Assembly (NCBI GenBank): GCA_050014015.1
Contig: JBEKEC010000023.1
Location: 1-64,000, forward strand
Source of the DNA: PALSA-1353 sp050014015
Lineage (GTDB): Bacteria > Planctomycetota > Phycisphaerae > Tepidisphaerales > Tepidisphaeraceae
Length of the DNA stretch: 64,000 nt
Direction of reading: 5' to 3'
Shown here in pieces: positions 18,693-26,722 of the stretch. Below the pieces are notes generated by a model. The model worked only from the letters and a program-made list of their open reading frames with translations. It was not told the DNA's origin and searched no databases. Position 1 is the stretch's first letter. Every line of letters starts with the position of its first letter. A program made the position numbers and the translations under genes.

Positions 18693-18908
18693 ATGAGCGT
18701 CACGGAAGAAATCATCGAGGTTTGCAAGGCTCTGCCGGACGATAAGCAGGCGGAACTTGTGGATTTCGCGCGTTTTCTGCTTTCACGTCAGGACGACGAG
18801 GCATGGGAACGTAGCCTCGCCGGTTCGCAGCGGCGGCCGGGATTGGAAAAATTCCTCCGCGAATCGGCCGCCGAAGGCGATGAACCGCTTGACCAAAGCC
18901 GCCTGTGA
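18693..18908 (+). CDS. DUF2281-like small antitoxin
   Basis: A 71-residue protein. The N-terminal helix segment EEIIEVCKALPDDKQAELVDFARFLLSR resembles the DUF2281 antitoxin family, where VDFARFL is characteristic; the rest is acidic and probably disordered until it binds toxin. Its stop codon overlaps the GTG of the next gene by 4 nt (GTGA), which suggests translational coupling. It is expected to neutralise and co-repress with the RelE-like product downstream. Confidence 0.7.
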   Translation: MSVTEEIIEVCKALPDDKQAELVDFARFLLSRQDDEAWERSLAGSQRRPGLEKFLRESAAEGDEPLDQSRL

Positions 18909-19168
18909 ATTCACGCACCCGGCCGAGTTTCTGGCGGGCCTATTCGCGGTTGGACGGACCGGTCCGGGAAGCTGCGCGTCGCGCCTATGCGCTATTTGCA
19001 CAGAACCCAGACCATCCTTCGCTTCGCTTCAAGAAACTTGCCGGATACGATCACGTCTGGTCTGTTCGGATCAATGAGCAATACCGGGCCGTCGGCGAGC
19101 GTGATGGCGATACCATCGTCTGGGCATGGATCGGCACTCACAACGAATTCGATAACCTTTTTGGCTAA
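18905..19168 (+). CDS. RelE/ParE-superfamily toxin
   Basis: An 87-residue protein with the compact RelE/ParE pattern: an N-terminal helical pair (SFWRAYSRLDGPVREAARRA), then DHPSLRFKKLAGYDHVWSVRI, NEQYRAVGERDGDTIVWAWIG and a final THNEFDNLF. Such proteins are mostly ribosome-dependent or free mRNA interferases. The GTG start overlaps the antitoxin stop. The module sits between two copies of the DUF1015 3' end. Confidence 0.8.
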   Translation: MNSRTRPSFWRAYSRLDGPVREAARRAYALFAQNPDHPSLRFKKLAGYDHVWSVRINEQYRAVGERDGDTIVWAWIGTHNEFDNLFG

Positions 19169-19197
19169 GAACCTGAGCAAGGGACAAGGCGTTGCCT

Positions 19198-19294
19198 CTT
19201 TCCGTTAGCCCCCGGCACTGCCGGGGTGTGCTCGGCATGGATTGCGCTGCGCTCATCACGGGAAACCCCGGCAAAGCCGGGGGCTAATGGAAAG
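19198..19294. repeat. Inverted repeat with GCCGGGG stems
   Basis: The left arm (19198-19226) contains CCGTTAGCCCCCGGC and a small internal hairpin; the right arm (19266-19294) is its near-complement ending GCCGGGGGCTAATGG. The roughly 40-nt centre is unpaired. It lies downstream of the RelE-like toxin gene and may act as a terminator or dispersed element. Confidence 0.8.
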
Positions 19295-19344
19295 AAGCTG
19301 CTCCAGTCGTTGAACGGTATTGCGGCTACACGGGGAAGAAGGCG

Positions 19345-20652
19345 TCAATGCAACGGATTCATTACCATCCCCGTGGCCAGCTTGGGGTAGAAGAACGTGC
19401 TCTTCGGCGGCATCACTTCGTTGGTCTTGCCTAATTCTTCCAGGGCGTGCAGAGGGGTGGGCTTGAGCAGCAGGGCGATCTGGTATTTCTGGCCATCGGT
19501 CATCTTGGCGACGGCTTTGCTGTCGGCTGTGTAGCCGCGGCCGGGGTCATTCCCTCCGGCGAATTTGGGCTTGAAGATTTGGTCGAGCAAATAGTGTTGG
19601 ACGACGGCGACGTCCAGTTGCCGCCAGGCGGGGGAGCGGGTGGGTTCGATGGATTTGAGGACGTCGCGATCGGCAAAAGTGATCTGGTAGGTGTGGCGCG
19701 TCCGGCCGTCGAATAGGCCGAAGGTTGACGGCGGCTGTTTCGGCAGAACGGCGTCGATGTAATGGGGCAATTCGGATTCGGGGATGTTGAGATCGGTGAC
19801 GGCGGCGGCTGGGTAGAGCGCTTTTCGCAGGGCCTCGGCGTCGAAGTCCTTCAATCCGGAGATCAGGCGATGGGTTGGCAGGATGAGCAATCCGTCGTCC
19901 TGCATGCCGACGAGGGCGAACAGGCAGAAATTGGCGGGATGCCCCGGCGGCAGGCGGCCGCCGTGGGCCTCGGAGCGTTCCTTTTGGTACTGCAGCGCCA
20001 TGGTGTAGCGGTGATGTCCATCGGCGATATAGATGGATCGCGCGCTCATCAAGTCGATGATGGCGTTTTCGGTTTCGCTGTCGATGACGGTCCAGAGGTC
20101 GTTGCGCACGCCGTCGAGCGTCGCGGTCGTTTCGGGCTTGCTGAGGTTTTTATAAAGGGCCGAAGTGATCTGGGATTTGGGATCGGGAAACAGTCCGAAG
20201 ACGGGCGAAAGCTGCATGCGGGTGGCGCGGGTGAGTTTCAGCCGGTCCTGGATGGCATCCGGATAGGTTTTTTCATGCGGAACGACGTGGCCTTCGCCGA
20301 AGGGGCTGAGCTTGACCAGGACGATCATTCCGCGGCGATGGAAGGTGCGCTCGCCATGGGTGTAGGTCTGGGAGTAGGGATAGATCGCCGGCTTGGGGTC
20401 TTTCTGGAGAACCCCTGCGGAGAGCCAGGACTGGAGGGTGTCGTTGGCCATGGCGTAGGCGGCATCGGGTCCGACGGTCTTGGCGGGCAGGTGGGGCAGA
20501 TCGACGGTGACGATGTTTTGCGGATGGCCGGCTTGGAGCTTGCGTTTTGCGCCTTCGTCGAGGACATCGTATGGCGGGGCGATGAGATTGGATAAATCCG
20601 ATCCAATTTTCCGCGAATAACGCACTCCGGCGAACGGCCTGATTTGAGCCAC
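19345..20652 (-). CDS. DUF1015 family protein
   Basis: A 435-residue protein of the DUF1015 family. The N-terminus is QIRPFAGVRYSRKIGSDLSNLIAPPYDVLD, which is characteristic. Other conserved parts are PSQTYTHGERTFHRRG-like, HEKTYPDAIQDRLKLTRAT, YIADGHHRYTMAL and KSTFFYPKLATG at the C-terminus. The family is cytoplasmic and often found with serine or phosphoglycerate-related genes; its reaction is not established. The GTG at 20652 with GGGAG upstream is preferred over 20727 because it begins at the family N-terminus. Its last 115 bases are duplicated at 18486-18601. Confidence 0.85.
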   Translation of the reverse strand: MAQIRPFAGVRYSRKIGSDLSNLIAPPYDVLDEGAKRKLQAGHPQNIVTVDLPHLPAKTVGPDAAYAMANDTLQSWLSAGVLQKDPKPAIYPYSQTYTHGERTFHRRGMIVLVKLSPFGEGHVVPHEKTYPDAIQDRLKLTRATRMQLSPVFGLFPDPKSQITSALYKNLSKPETTATLDGVRNDLWTVIDSETENAIIDLMSARSIYIADGHHRYTMALQYQKERSEAHGGRLPPGHPANFCLFALVGMQDDGLLILPTHRLISGLKDFDAEALRKALYPAAAVTDLNIPESELPHYIDAVLPKQPPSTFGLFDGRTRHTYQITFADRDVLKSIEPTRSPAWRQLDVAVVQHYLLDQIFKPKFAGGNDPGRGYTADSKAVAKMTDGQKYQIALLLKPTPLHALEELGKTNEVMPPKSTFFYPKLATGMVMNPLH

Positions 20653-20694
20653 GGATTGCTCCCGGTGAAAGTGTGCAAAGATAAGGGGAGGAGG

Positions 20695-20752
20695 GTCATT
20701 TGTCATTAGCGAAGAACCAAGCGACAAATGACCAGGACGAATGACAAATCAC
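20695..20752. repeat. CATTTGTC-type short inverted repeats
   Basis: Gtcatttgtcatt at 20695-20707 can pair with gacaaatgac (20723-20732) or with aatgacaaat (20740-20749), each a 10-bp perfect match. This resembles the other unit-based hairpins of the window on a smaller scale. It lies just upstream of the DUF1015 start, so it could affect that gene's expression. Confidence 0.6.
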
Positions 20753-20889
20753 GCCACCGGTTCATTTCGAGGTTTTGCGCCGGTTGACGGCAGTTTAGGC
20801 TGATGTCACAGTCAGGGTTTGTTGAGCTACGGCTCGCGATTGCCGTCGCCTGACCTTACACCGCGGTCGAGCGATGCGAGAAACAAACC

Positions 20890-21375
20890 ATGGCGACACT
20901 TCATCTGATTTGCGGCCTTCCGTGTGCGGGAAAGACCACGTTGGCGCGGCGGATCGAACAGGAGCGTTCGGCAGTCCGTTTGACTCCCGACGAGTGGATC
21001 GCACGTCTGTTCGGCGATGATATTTCGGGTGCGCGGCTCGACGCCGCGCGCGACCCGGTGGAATCCGTTCTATGGGATCTGGCGGCTCGTGTGCTTGTGC
21101 TCGGCGTGGATGTCATCCTGGACTATGGTTTCTGGTCGCGCATCGAGCGAGACGACTTTCGAGCGCGAGCGACGCGGCTCGGGGCGCGCAGTGAACTGCA
21201 TTTTCTGAACGTGACGGAAGAGGTGCTTTTGACTCGCCTGGCCGCCAGAAACGATCGGCGGCCGCCAGGGACGTTTTGTATCGACGAGGCTCGGGTAAGA
21301 GAATGGGCACGCATATTTGAGCCCCCAGGCGAAGACGAACTTCAGCCCCGGGAAGCGAACGAATCGGCGCCATGA
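20890..21375 (+). CDS. P-loop kinase-like ATP-binding protein
   Basis: A 161-residue protein with Walker A GLPCAGKTT at residues 8-16, an LTPDEWIARL segment typical of zeta-toxin/gluconate-kinase-like P-loop kinases, DVILDYGFWS and a lid-type arginine segment (TRLAARNDRR). Families with this layout phosphorylate small molecules such as sugars, nucleotides or antibiotics. No epsilon-type antitoxin is adjacent, so a toxin role is not supported. The substrate is unknown. Confidence 0.7.
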   Translation: MATLHLICGLPCAGKTTLARRIEQERSAVRLTPDEWIARLFGDDISGARLDAARDPVESVLWDLAARVLVLGVDVILDYGFWSRIERDDFRARATRLGARSELHFLNVTEEVLLTRLAARNDRRPPGTFCIDEARVREWARIFEPPGEDELQPREANESAP

Positions 21376-21438
21376 ACCCACACCCAAATGACCCATCACT
21401 TTCCTCCAAACGCAATATCCGATACCATTCCCCGCAGC

Positions 21439-22377
21439 ATGAAGATCATCCTAGCCAATCCGCGCGGCTTTTGTGCGGGGGTCAATATGGCCATCGAGAC
21501 CGTGGACAAGGTCCTGGCCATGAAAGGCCCGCCGGTTTACGTCTATCACGAGATCGTGCACAACCGGCACGTGGTGGACGGGTTCAGGAAAAGGGGGGTG
21601 ACGTTTGTGGATGACATCGACGAGGTTCCGCGGGGCGGGCTGGTGGTTTATAGCGCGCATGGCATCTCGCCGGAGGTGCGGCAACGGGCCAAGGAACGGC
21701 GGCTGATCGAGGTGGACGCGACGTGTCCGCTGGTGACCAAGGTGCACATGGAGGTGCTGCGGTACGTGCGCGACGGGTATACGGTGATCTTCATCGGGCA
21801 TCGCAAGCACGATGAGGCGATCGGCACGGTGGGTGAGGCCCCGGATTCGATCATCGTGGTGGAGACGCCGGAGGAGGCCTCGAATCTGAAGGTGAATCCG
21901 TATGCCCGGCTGGCGTACGTGACGCAGACGACGCTGAGCGTTTCCGATGCCCAGCGGGTGATCGACGCGCTGAAGGCCAGGTTTCCGAACATTCGCTATC
22001 CGGGCAAGGATGACATCTGTTATGCGACGACCAACCGGCAGAACGCGGTCACGATCCTCAGTCCGGAGGTGGACCTGGTGCTGGTGATCGGGAGCAAGAA
22101 CAGTTCCAACAGCCAACGGCTGGTGGAACGGGCGGTGGAAGCGGGCAAGCCGGCGCATCTGTTCGACGATGAATCGGAGTTGGACCCGAATTGGTTCGAC
22201 AACAAAAACGCGGTGCTGGTGACGGCCGGGGCATCGGCGCCGGAGCATCTGGTGAGCGAGCTGGTGCATCGTCTGTGCCGCGATTTCGGCGGAGAAATTG
22301 AAACGCGAACGCTGCTGGAGGAGGGGATTTCCTTCGAGTTGCCGAAGTCCGTCCGGAGTTTGTCAGTGGTGAATTGA
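21439..22377 (+). CDS. ispH: 4-hydroxy-3-methylbut-2-enyl diphosphate reductase (IspH)
   Basis: About 312 residues. IspH is the [4Fe-4S] enzyme of the last step of the MEP pathway, giving IPP and DMAPP. The three cluster cysteines are in NPRGFCAGV (C12), DATCPLVTKVH and DDICYATTNRQ. The catalytic acid region GHRKHDEAIGTVGEA and the substrate-binding GSKNSSNS are present. The start MKIILANPRGF at 21439 is chosen because it is the normal N-terminus; the frame is open to 21388. No strong ribosome binding site is seen. Confidence 0.96.
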   Translation: MKIILANPRGFCAGVNMAIETVDKVLAMKGPPVYVYHEIVHNRHVVDGFRKRGVTFVDDIDEVPRGGLVVYSAHGISPEVRQRAKERRLIEVDATCPLVTKVHMEVLRYVRDGYTVIFIGHRKHDEAIGTVGEAPDSIIVVETPEEASNLKVNPYARLAYVTQTTLSVSDAQRVIDALKARFPNIRYPGKDDICYATTNRQNAVTILSPEVDLVLVIGSKNSSNSQRLVERAVEAGKPAHLFDDESELDPNWFDNKNAVLVTAGASAPEHLVSELVHRLCRDFGGEIETRTLLEEGISFELPKSVRSLSVVN

Positions 22378-22385
22378 AAAATGAG

Positions 22386-22490
22386 TTGGAAGTGGCAAGT
22401 TGCAAGTGCAAGTGCAAGTTGAGGGAATGATTTGGCTTTCAACTTGCACTTGCAACTTGTAACTTGCAACTCGTAATTTGCAACTTCCTT
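22386..22490. repeat. GCAAGT-unit inverted repeat (family C)
   Basis: The left arm (22386-22420) is built of tandem GCAAGT and GCAAGTT units, and the right arm (about 22440-22487) of ACTTGCA-type units. The arms pair with many alternative registers. It fills the gap between ispH and rmlA and could terminate or attenuate transcription between them. Confidence 0.85.
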
Positions 22491-22500
22491 TGAGGCACAC

Positions 22501-23238
22501 ATGAAAGGCGTTATTCTTGCCGGGGGCACCGGCTCGAGGCTGTTCCCGCTCACCAAAGTCACCAACAAGCATCTGCTGCCGGTGTATGACAAGCCGATGA
22601 TCTATTATCCCCTGGAGTGCATGGCCAAGGCGGGCATCGAAGACGTGCTGCTGGTCACGGGGGGAAATAACAGCGGGGATTTCATCCGGCTCTTGGGCAA
22701 TGGGCGGGATTTCGGTCTGAAAGACCTGAATTACACCTATCAGGAAGGCGCCGGAGGAATCGCGCAGGCGCTGGGCCTGGCGGAACATTTCGCCGGCGGG
22801 GACAGCATCTGCCTGATCCTCGGCGACAACATCCTGGAATACACGATCCGCCGGGCTTGCCAGAGGTTCATCCAGCAGCGCGACGGAGCGAAAATCCTGC
22901 TGGCACAGGTGGAAAACCCCCGCGCCTACGGCGTGGCCGAAATGGACGGCGATCGCGTCGTTCGCATCGTCGAAAAACCCAAAGAGCCAAAGAGCAATTG
23001 GGCGGTCATCGGGATTTATTTCTACGACAAAAACGTCTTCGACATCGTCCGCCAGCTCAAGCCGTCAGCCCGGAACGAGCTGGAAATCACCGATGTCAAC
23101 AACGCGTACATCGAGCGCGGCGAGATGACGTACGACAAAGTTGACGGCTTCTGGGCCGACGCGGGGGAAAACATCGACTTCTATCTCAAGGCGTGCAACA
23201 CGGTTTCCAAGTGCGGGGCGAATAAGGAAGGGAAGTAG
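22501..23238 (+). CDS. rmlA: Glucose-1-phosphate thymidylyltransferase, short form
   Basis: A 245-residue nucleotidyltransferase of the RmlA/RfbA type, which makes dTDP-glucose from glucose-1-phosphate and dTTP. The signature GGTGSRLFPLTKVTNKHLLP at residues 8-27 is clear, with the metal/substrate segments LILGDNI, VENPRAYGVAEMD and FWADAGENIDFY. It lacks the roughly 45-residue C-terminal extension of enterobacterial RmlA and matches the short homologues common in archaea and deep bacteria. GAGG lies upstream of the ATG. It heads a cluster with rmlB and rmlD for dTDP-L-rhamnose. Confidence 0.9.
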   Translation: MKGVILAGGTGSRLFPLTKVTNKHLLPVYDKPMIYYPLECMAKAGIEDVLLVTGGNNSGDFIRLLGNGRDFGLKDLNYTYQEGAGGIAQALGLAEHFAGGDSICLILGDNILEYTIRRACQRFIQQRDGAKILLAQVENPRAYGVAEMDGDRVVRIVEKPKEPKSNWAVIGIYFYDKNVFDIVRQLKPSARNELEITDVNNAYIERGEMTYDKVDGFWADAGENIDFYLKACNTVSKCGANKEGK

Positions 23239-23243
23239 CGCCT

Positions 23244-23462
23244 ATGGCGTCCCGAAAACAGACAAAACTCTTACATGAGGGAAGCTACCTCGCGGAGGTA
23301 GACGTGGAATTGATCGAATCCGACGATGCCTGGGCTCCTTATTTGTCGCCTGAGGAAGCGCGCAGGCTGGACGATATTCGCCTCTCGCTGCGCCGCGGCG
23401 AAGTGGCGGCAGTCGCCAAGATCGCCCGCGTCTTCAGGCTTACGCCGGTAAGCGCGGCTTGA
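23244..23462 (+). CDS. Small hypothetical protein, antitoxin-like
   Basis: A 72-residue acidic protein beginning 6 nt after rmlA. The pattern LHEGSYLAEVDVELIESDDAWAP then SPEEARRLDDIRLSLRRGEV and VFRLTPV is that of small proteins often encoded beside RelE- or DUF4258-type toxins. No toxin follows: the next gene is rmlB. It may be an orphan antitoxin, or have an unrelated role. Confidence 0.5.
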   Translation: MASRKQTKLLHEGSYLAEVDVELIESDDAWAPYLSPEEARRLDDIRLSLRRGEVAAVAKIARVFRLTPVSAA

Positions 23463-23492
23463 TTATTCGGACGATTTGCTTTGTCCGAGTGA

Positions 23493-23514
23493 CCCGCCGA
23501 CTGAAGTCGGCGGG
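23493..23514. repeat. Short GC-rich hairpin
   Basis: CCCGCCGACT and its complement AGTCGGCGGG flank a 2-nt loop (cccgccgact-ga-agtcggcggg), a perfect stem-loop just upstream of rmlB. Similar short hairpins occur at 24567-24585 and 35684-35702. Confidence 0.6.
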
Positions 23515-23536
23515 CCGCGCAAGAATACGGGAAGTT

Positions 23537-24559
23537 ATGCAAACCATCCTCGTCACCGGCGCGGCCGGGTTTATCGGGTCCAATTTCGTCAGGCTTCTCG
23601 CTTCGCGGCGCGTTTCGGCAAGAATCGTCGCGCTGGATAAGCTGACGTATTGCGGCAACCTGGCGAACCTTCAGGGCGTGTTGTCGGATCGGGCGGTGTT
23701 CGTTCGCGGGGATATTTGTGATCCGGATTTGCTCGGGGCGGTGTGCGACGAGCATAAAGTCACGCATATCGTCAACTTCGCGGCCGAGACGCACGTGGAT
23801 CGGTCCATCCTCGGCTCCGGGCCGTTCGTGCAGGCCAACGTGGTCGGGACGCAGGTTTTGCTCGACGTCGCCCGAGCCAGGAACATCCAAAAATTTCTTC
23901 AGGTGGGCACGGATGAGGTGTACGGAACGCTGCCGGAGGATCGGCCGGACATCAAGTTCACGGAACAGACTCCGCTACAGCCGAACAGCCCGTACAGCGC
24001 GAGCAAGGCCGCGGCCGATTGCCTGGTTCGAGCGTATTTTCACACGTTCAAGATGCCGGTGCTCATCACGCGATGCAGCAACAATTACGGGCCGTATCAA
24101 TTTCCCGAAAAGGTCATTCCGCTGTTCGTCACCAATCTGATCGAAGGGAAAAAGGTCCCGCTGTACGGCGACGGCATGAACGTCCGCGACTGGCTGCACG
24201 TCGAGGACCATTGCGACGCCATCTGGGCCGTGCTGGATAAGGGCACGCCCGGCGAGGTGTACAACGTCGGCGGCAACAACGAGATCACCAACCGCAAGAT
24301 CACCGAAACCATCCTCCGCGAAATGGGCAAAACCTGGGACGAAAGCGTGCAATACGTGAAGGACCGCCCGGGCCACGACCGCCGATATGCCATCGACGCC
24401 GGCAAGATCAAACGCGAATTGGGCTGGGAGCCGAAGCATCGGTTCGAGCAGTCGATCAAAACGACGATTCAATGGTACAAGGACCACCAGGATTGGTGGC
24501 GGGCGATCAAGAGCGGGGAGTATCTGAAATATTACGAACAGCAATACGGCGGAAGATAG
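23537..24559 (+). CDS. rmlB: dTDP-glucose 4,6-dehydratase
   Basis: A 340-residue extended SDR enzyme that converts dTDP-glucose to dTDP-4-keto-6-deoxyglucose. NAD-binding VTGAAGFIGS is at residues 6-15. The catalytic set is GTDEVYG (Thr-Asp-Glu) and YSASKAAAD (YxxxK), and the substrate loop SNNYGPYQFPEKVIPL is typical. The ATG at 23537 is the natural start (GGGAAG upstream); the open frame extends back to 23459. It follows rmlA and precedes a GNAT and rmlD. Confidence 0.95.
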   Translation: MQTILVTGAAGFIGSNFVRLLASRRVSARIVALDKLTYCGNLANLQGVLSDRAVFVRGDICDPDLLGAVCDEHKVTHIVNFAAETHVDRSILGSGPFVQANVVGTQVLLDVARARNIQKFLQVGTDEVYGTLPEDRPDIKFTEQTPLQPNSPYSASKAAADCLVRAYFHTFKMPVLITRCSNNYGPYQFPEKVIPLFVTNLIEGKKVPLYGDGMNVRDWLHVEDHCDAIWAVLDKGTPGEVYNVGGNNEITNRKITETILREMGKTWDESVQYVKDRPGHDRRYAIDAGKIKRELGWEPKHRFEQSIKTTIQWYKDHQDWWRAIKSGEYLKYYEQQYGGR

Positions 24560-24566
24560 TCGGTGG

Positions 24567-24585
24567 CATGGGCATCCTGCCCATG
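24567..24585. repeat. catgggca hairpin, dispersed repeat
   Basis: CATGGGCA and TGCCCATG form a perfect 8-bp stem around tcc. A related element, cacgggca-aga-tgcccgtg, is at 35684-35702. Both look like members of one dispersed hairpin family. Confidence 0.6.
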
Positions 24586-24650
24586 CGGGCGATGTCGGCG
24601 CGCGCGACGACTTTCGCATTCCAGTCCATGTGCATTACCATTTCAGTGCA

Positions 24651-25127
24651 ATGACCGTGATAGTCCCCGCCGCCGAAGCCGATGTTCCCGCCATCCTCGA
24701 TTTCATCCGCAAACTGGCGGAATATGAGAAGCTTTCGCACGAGGTAAAGGCGACCGAGGCTCAACTTCGGGAGCATTTGTTCGGCGCCCGTCCGGCGGCG
24801 GAGGCGATCGTGGCGAAAATCGGGCCCAAACCGGTGGGATTCGCCCTGTTTTTCACGACGTTCTCGACGTTCGCGGGGCGGCCGGGGATTTGGCTGGAGG
24901 ATTTGTTCGTGTTGCCGGAGCATCGCCGAAAGGGAATCGGCCGGGCGCTGCTAAAGGCAGTGGCGGGGATCGCCGTTGAGCGGAATTGCGGACGGCTGGA
25001 ATGGTCGGTGCTCGATTGGAATGAGCCGGCCATCAAGCTGTATCAGAAGCTCGGTGCGGCGGCGATGAGCGATTGGACGACCCAGCGCCTTTGGGGCGAG
25101 GCGCTGTTACGATTGGCGGGCAAATGA
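24651..25127 (+). CDS. GNAT N-acetyltransferase, diamine-acetyltransferase-like
   Basis: A 158-residue GNAT protein. The acetyl-CoA loop is LPEHRRKGIGRALLKAV, preceded by WLEDLFVLP, and the C-terminal strand contains LEWSVLDWNEPAIKLYQKLGA. The N-terminus AEYEKLSHEVKATEAQLREH resembles the SAT1/SAT2 (spermidine/thialysine acetyltransferase) branch, which suggests an amine substrate. It starts at ATG 24651. Its stop overlaps the ATG of rmlD by 4 nt (ATGA), so the two genes are translationally coupled, although no sugar-related role is evident. Confidence 0.8.
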   Translation: MTVIVPAAEADVPAILDFIRKLAEYEKLSHEVKATEAQLREHLFGARPAAEAIVAKIGPKPVGFALFFTTFSTFAGRPGIWLEDLFVLPEHRRKGIGRALLKAVAGIAVERNCGRLEWSVLDWNEPAIKLYQKLGAAAMSDWTTQRLWGEALLRLAGK

Positions 25128-26014
25128 GCGATCTTTACGATTCCATCCTTATCGTCGGCGGCCAGGGAATGCTTGGGCACGCCTTAACCGATCTTCTCGT
25201 CTCGCGCGGACGCCGGCCGGTTGTCGTCGATCTTCCGCAGATCGACATCACCGATCCGTCGGCCGTGAAAAAACTCTTCGCCGATCGGCGTCCCACCCTG
25301 GTGCTGAACTGTGCCGCTCATACCAAGGTTGATCTTTGCGAGCAGGAGACTGAGAAAGCCGACGCCGTCAACGGCTACGCCGTCGGCCTGCTCGCCGGCT
25401 CATGCAAATCCTCCAATGCGGTGCTGGTTCACATCAGCACGGATTTTGTTTTCGACGGAACCGGGCGCCGGCCGTATCTGCCGGGCGATCCGGTGAATCC
25501 GCTCAGCGCCTACGGCAGATCGAAACTTCTGGGCGAGCGGGAACTTCAAAAACATGCCCCCGCGCGATGGCTGATTGTCCGCACCGCCTGGCTTTACGGC
25601 CGGCACGGGCTCAATTTTCCGCGAACCATGGTGCAGGCCGCAGGCCTGCCGGGCCCCAAGAGGCTGACCGTGGTGAACGACCAGGTGGGCTCGCCGACGT
25701 ACACGGTCGATCTGGGCGCGGCGATTCTCGACCTGCTCGACAGCGGGGCGTCGGGGCTGTGGCACGTCACCAATTCCGGGCAAACGACGTGGTTTGATTT
25801 CGCCAGAGCCACGCTGGAAGAATTCGGCGTGAAGGCGGAAATCGCGCCGATTTCCAGCGCCGAATGGGCGCAAAAACGGCCGGCTTCGGCGATTCGTCCC
25901 GGCTACAGCGTTCTGGACCTTGAGGCGCTGGAGCGCCGGATTGGCCGGCCGATGCGCCCATGGAGGGCGGCGCTGGCCGATTATCACGCCGCCGTGCAGC
26001 GCGACGGGTTTTAG
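25124..26014 (+). CDS. rmlD: dTDP-4-dehydrorhamnose reductase
   Basis: A 296-residue RmlD-type SDR, which catalyses the last step of dTDP-L-rhamnose synthesis. It has GGQGMLGHALTDLL, a VLNCAAHTKVDLCE segment, HISTDFVFDG, NPLSAYGRSKLLGE (YxxxK) and the RTAWLYG and NDQVGSPTYT motifs of the family. The ATG at 25124 overlaps the GNAT stop. RmlC (the epimerase) is not in the window, so the pathway here is incomplete. Confidence 0.92.
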   Translation: MSDLYDSILIVGGQGMLGHALTDLLVSRGRRPVVVDLPQIDITDPSAVKKLFADRRPTLVLNCAAHTKVDLCEQETEKADAVNGYAVGLLAGSCKSSNAVLVHISTDFVFDGTGRRPYLPGDPVNPLSAYGRSKLLGERELQKHAPARWLIVRTAWLYGRHGLNFPRTMVQAAGLPGPKRLTVVNDQVGSPTYTVDLGAAILDLLDSGASGLWHVTNSGQTTWFDFARATLEEFGVKAEIAPISSAEWAQKRPASAIRPGYSVLDLEALERRIGRPMRPWRAALADYHAAVQRDGF

Positions 26015-26051
26015 GCGAATTGGGAGCATGTTGGTATACTCTCTGGTCGAA

Positions 26052-26492
26052 ATGAGCCGCGCTTTCGGGATGCGTTGCCAACTATTTTTTGTTTCCGTGG
26101 TGAGTCTGTCGGCGCTTGCATGCCAGCCGCCAGCTTCGTCCGCGCCGGCGGCGGGCTCGGGAGCGGCGACGACGACGCCATGCTGCCAATACGTTGTCAG
26201 CGGCGGAGCGGCGCATCCGGGCCAACACGTGCTTCGGCCGGGTGATACGGTATCGACGATTCTGGCGCGCGATCTGGCGGCCAAGCCGGGCAAGCCGATC
26301 ACCATTGTTCTGATTCGCCAGGCGCCGGAAGGAAAGACCCGGCAATTGATCCAACTCGACGCGAGCGGGCGGCTGATGGACCAAAAGCAGAACTGGGTGC
26401 TTCGCAATGGGGATGAATTGGTGTTCCCCGGCGGAGCGGGATCGAATTCCACGCGCAATCCGACGGGTCCGCAGGCGCACAGCTCCGATTAG
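26052..26492 (+). CDS. Small exported SLBB-like protein
   Basis: About 146 residues. The N-terminal hydrophobic segment MRCQLFFVSVVSLSALAC could be a lipoprotein signal, although the lipobox is imperfect. A proline- and alanine-rich linker follows. The C-terminal part (VLRPGDTVSTILARDL, ITIVLIRQAP, LRNGDELVFPGG) resembles a single SLBB beta-grasp domain of polysaccharide-export proteins. Position after the rhamnose genes is compatible with polysaccharide export. The start is uncertain (26028, 26052 or 26070). The next 240 bases hold the CGCCAAGA inverted repeat. Confidence 0.55.
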   Translation: MSRAFGMRCQLFFVSVVSLSALACQPPASSAPAAGSGAATTTPCCQYVVSGGAAHPGQHVLRPGDTVSTILARDLAAKPGKPITIVLIRQAPEGKTRQLIQLDASGRLMDQKQNWVLRNGDELVFPGGAGSNSTRNPTGPQAHSSD

Positions 26493-26513
26493 CCCCATCT
26501 GGAAAGAAGCGAT

Positions 26514-26657
26514 TGAACCGCCAAGACGCCGAGGTCGCCAAGAATTCAATCGCAGAAAAGACTGAATTTTCCGAGCGCATCTGAAGTACATCTGAGGCAA
26601 GATGTAGTTCAGTCTTGCTGATTCCCACCTTGGCGTTCTTGGCGTCTTGGCGGTTCG
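26514..26657. repeat. CGCCAAGA-unit inverted repeat (family D)
   Basis: The left half (26514-26567) runs tgaaccgccaagacgccg and so on, with tandem CGCCAAGA/CGCCGAGG units, then a gactgaa end. The right half (26608-26657) reads the inverted CTTGGCG units and ends cggttcg. It lies between the SLBB-like gene and the UbiD gene. The open frame of ubiD upstream of 26723 runs through it and is not coding. Confidence 0.85.
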
Positions 26658-26722
26658 TTCGTCTTTCTTCCCGGTTGAGCGAGGGCTGGCAGCGCATGCC
26701 ACCCCGCCTTACGCTTATACGC

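Noticed and set aside
22501..26014. A complete dTDP-rhamnose operon
   Set aside because: rmlA, rmlB and rmlD are present, but no RmlC-like epimerase gene is seen in the window.
26615..26722. Upstream start for the UbiD gene
   Set aside because: The codons lie in the CGCCAAGA inverted repeat; the family N-terminus begins at 26723.
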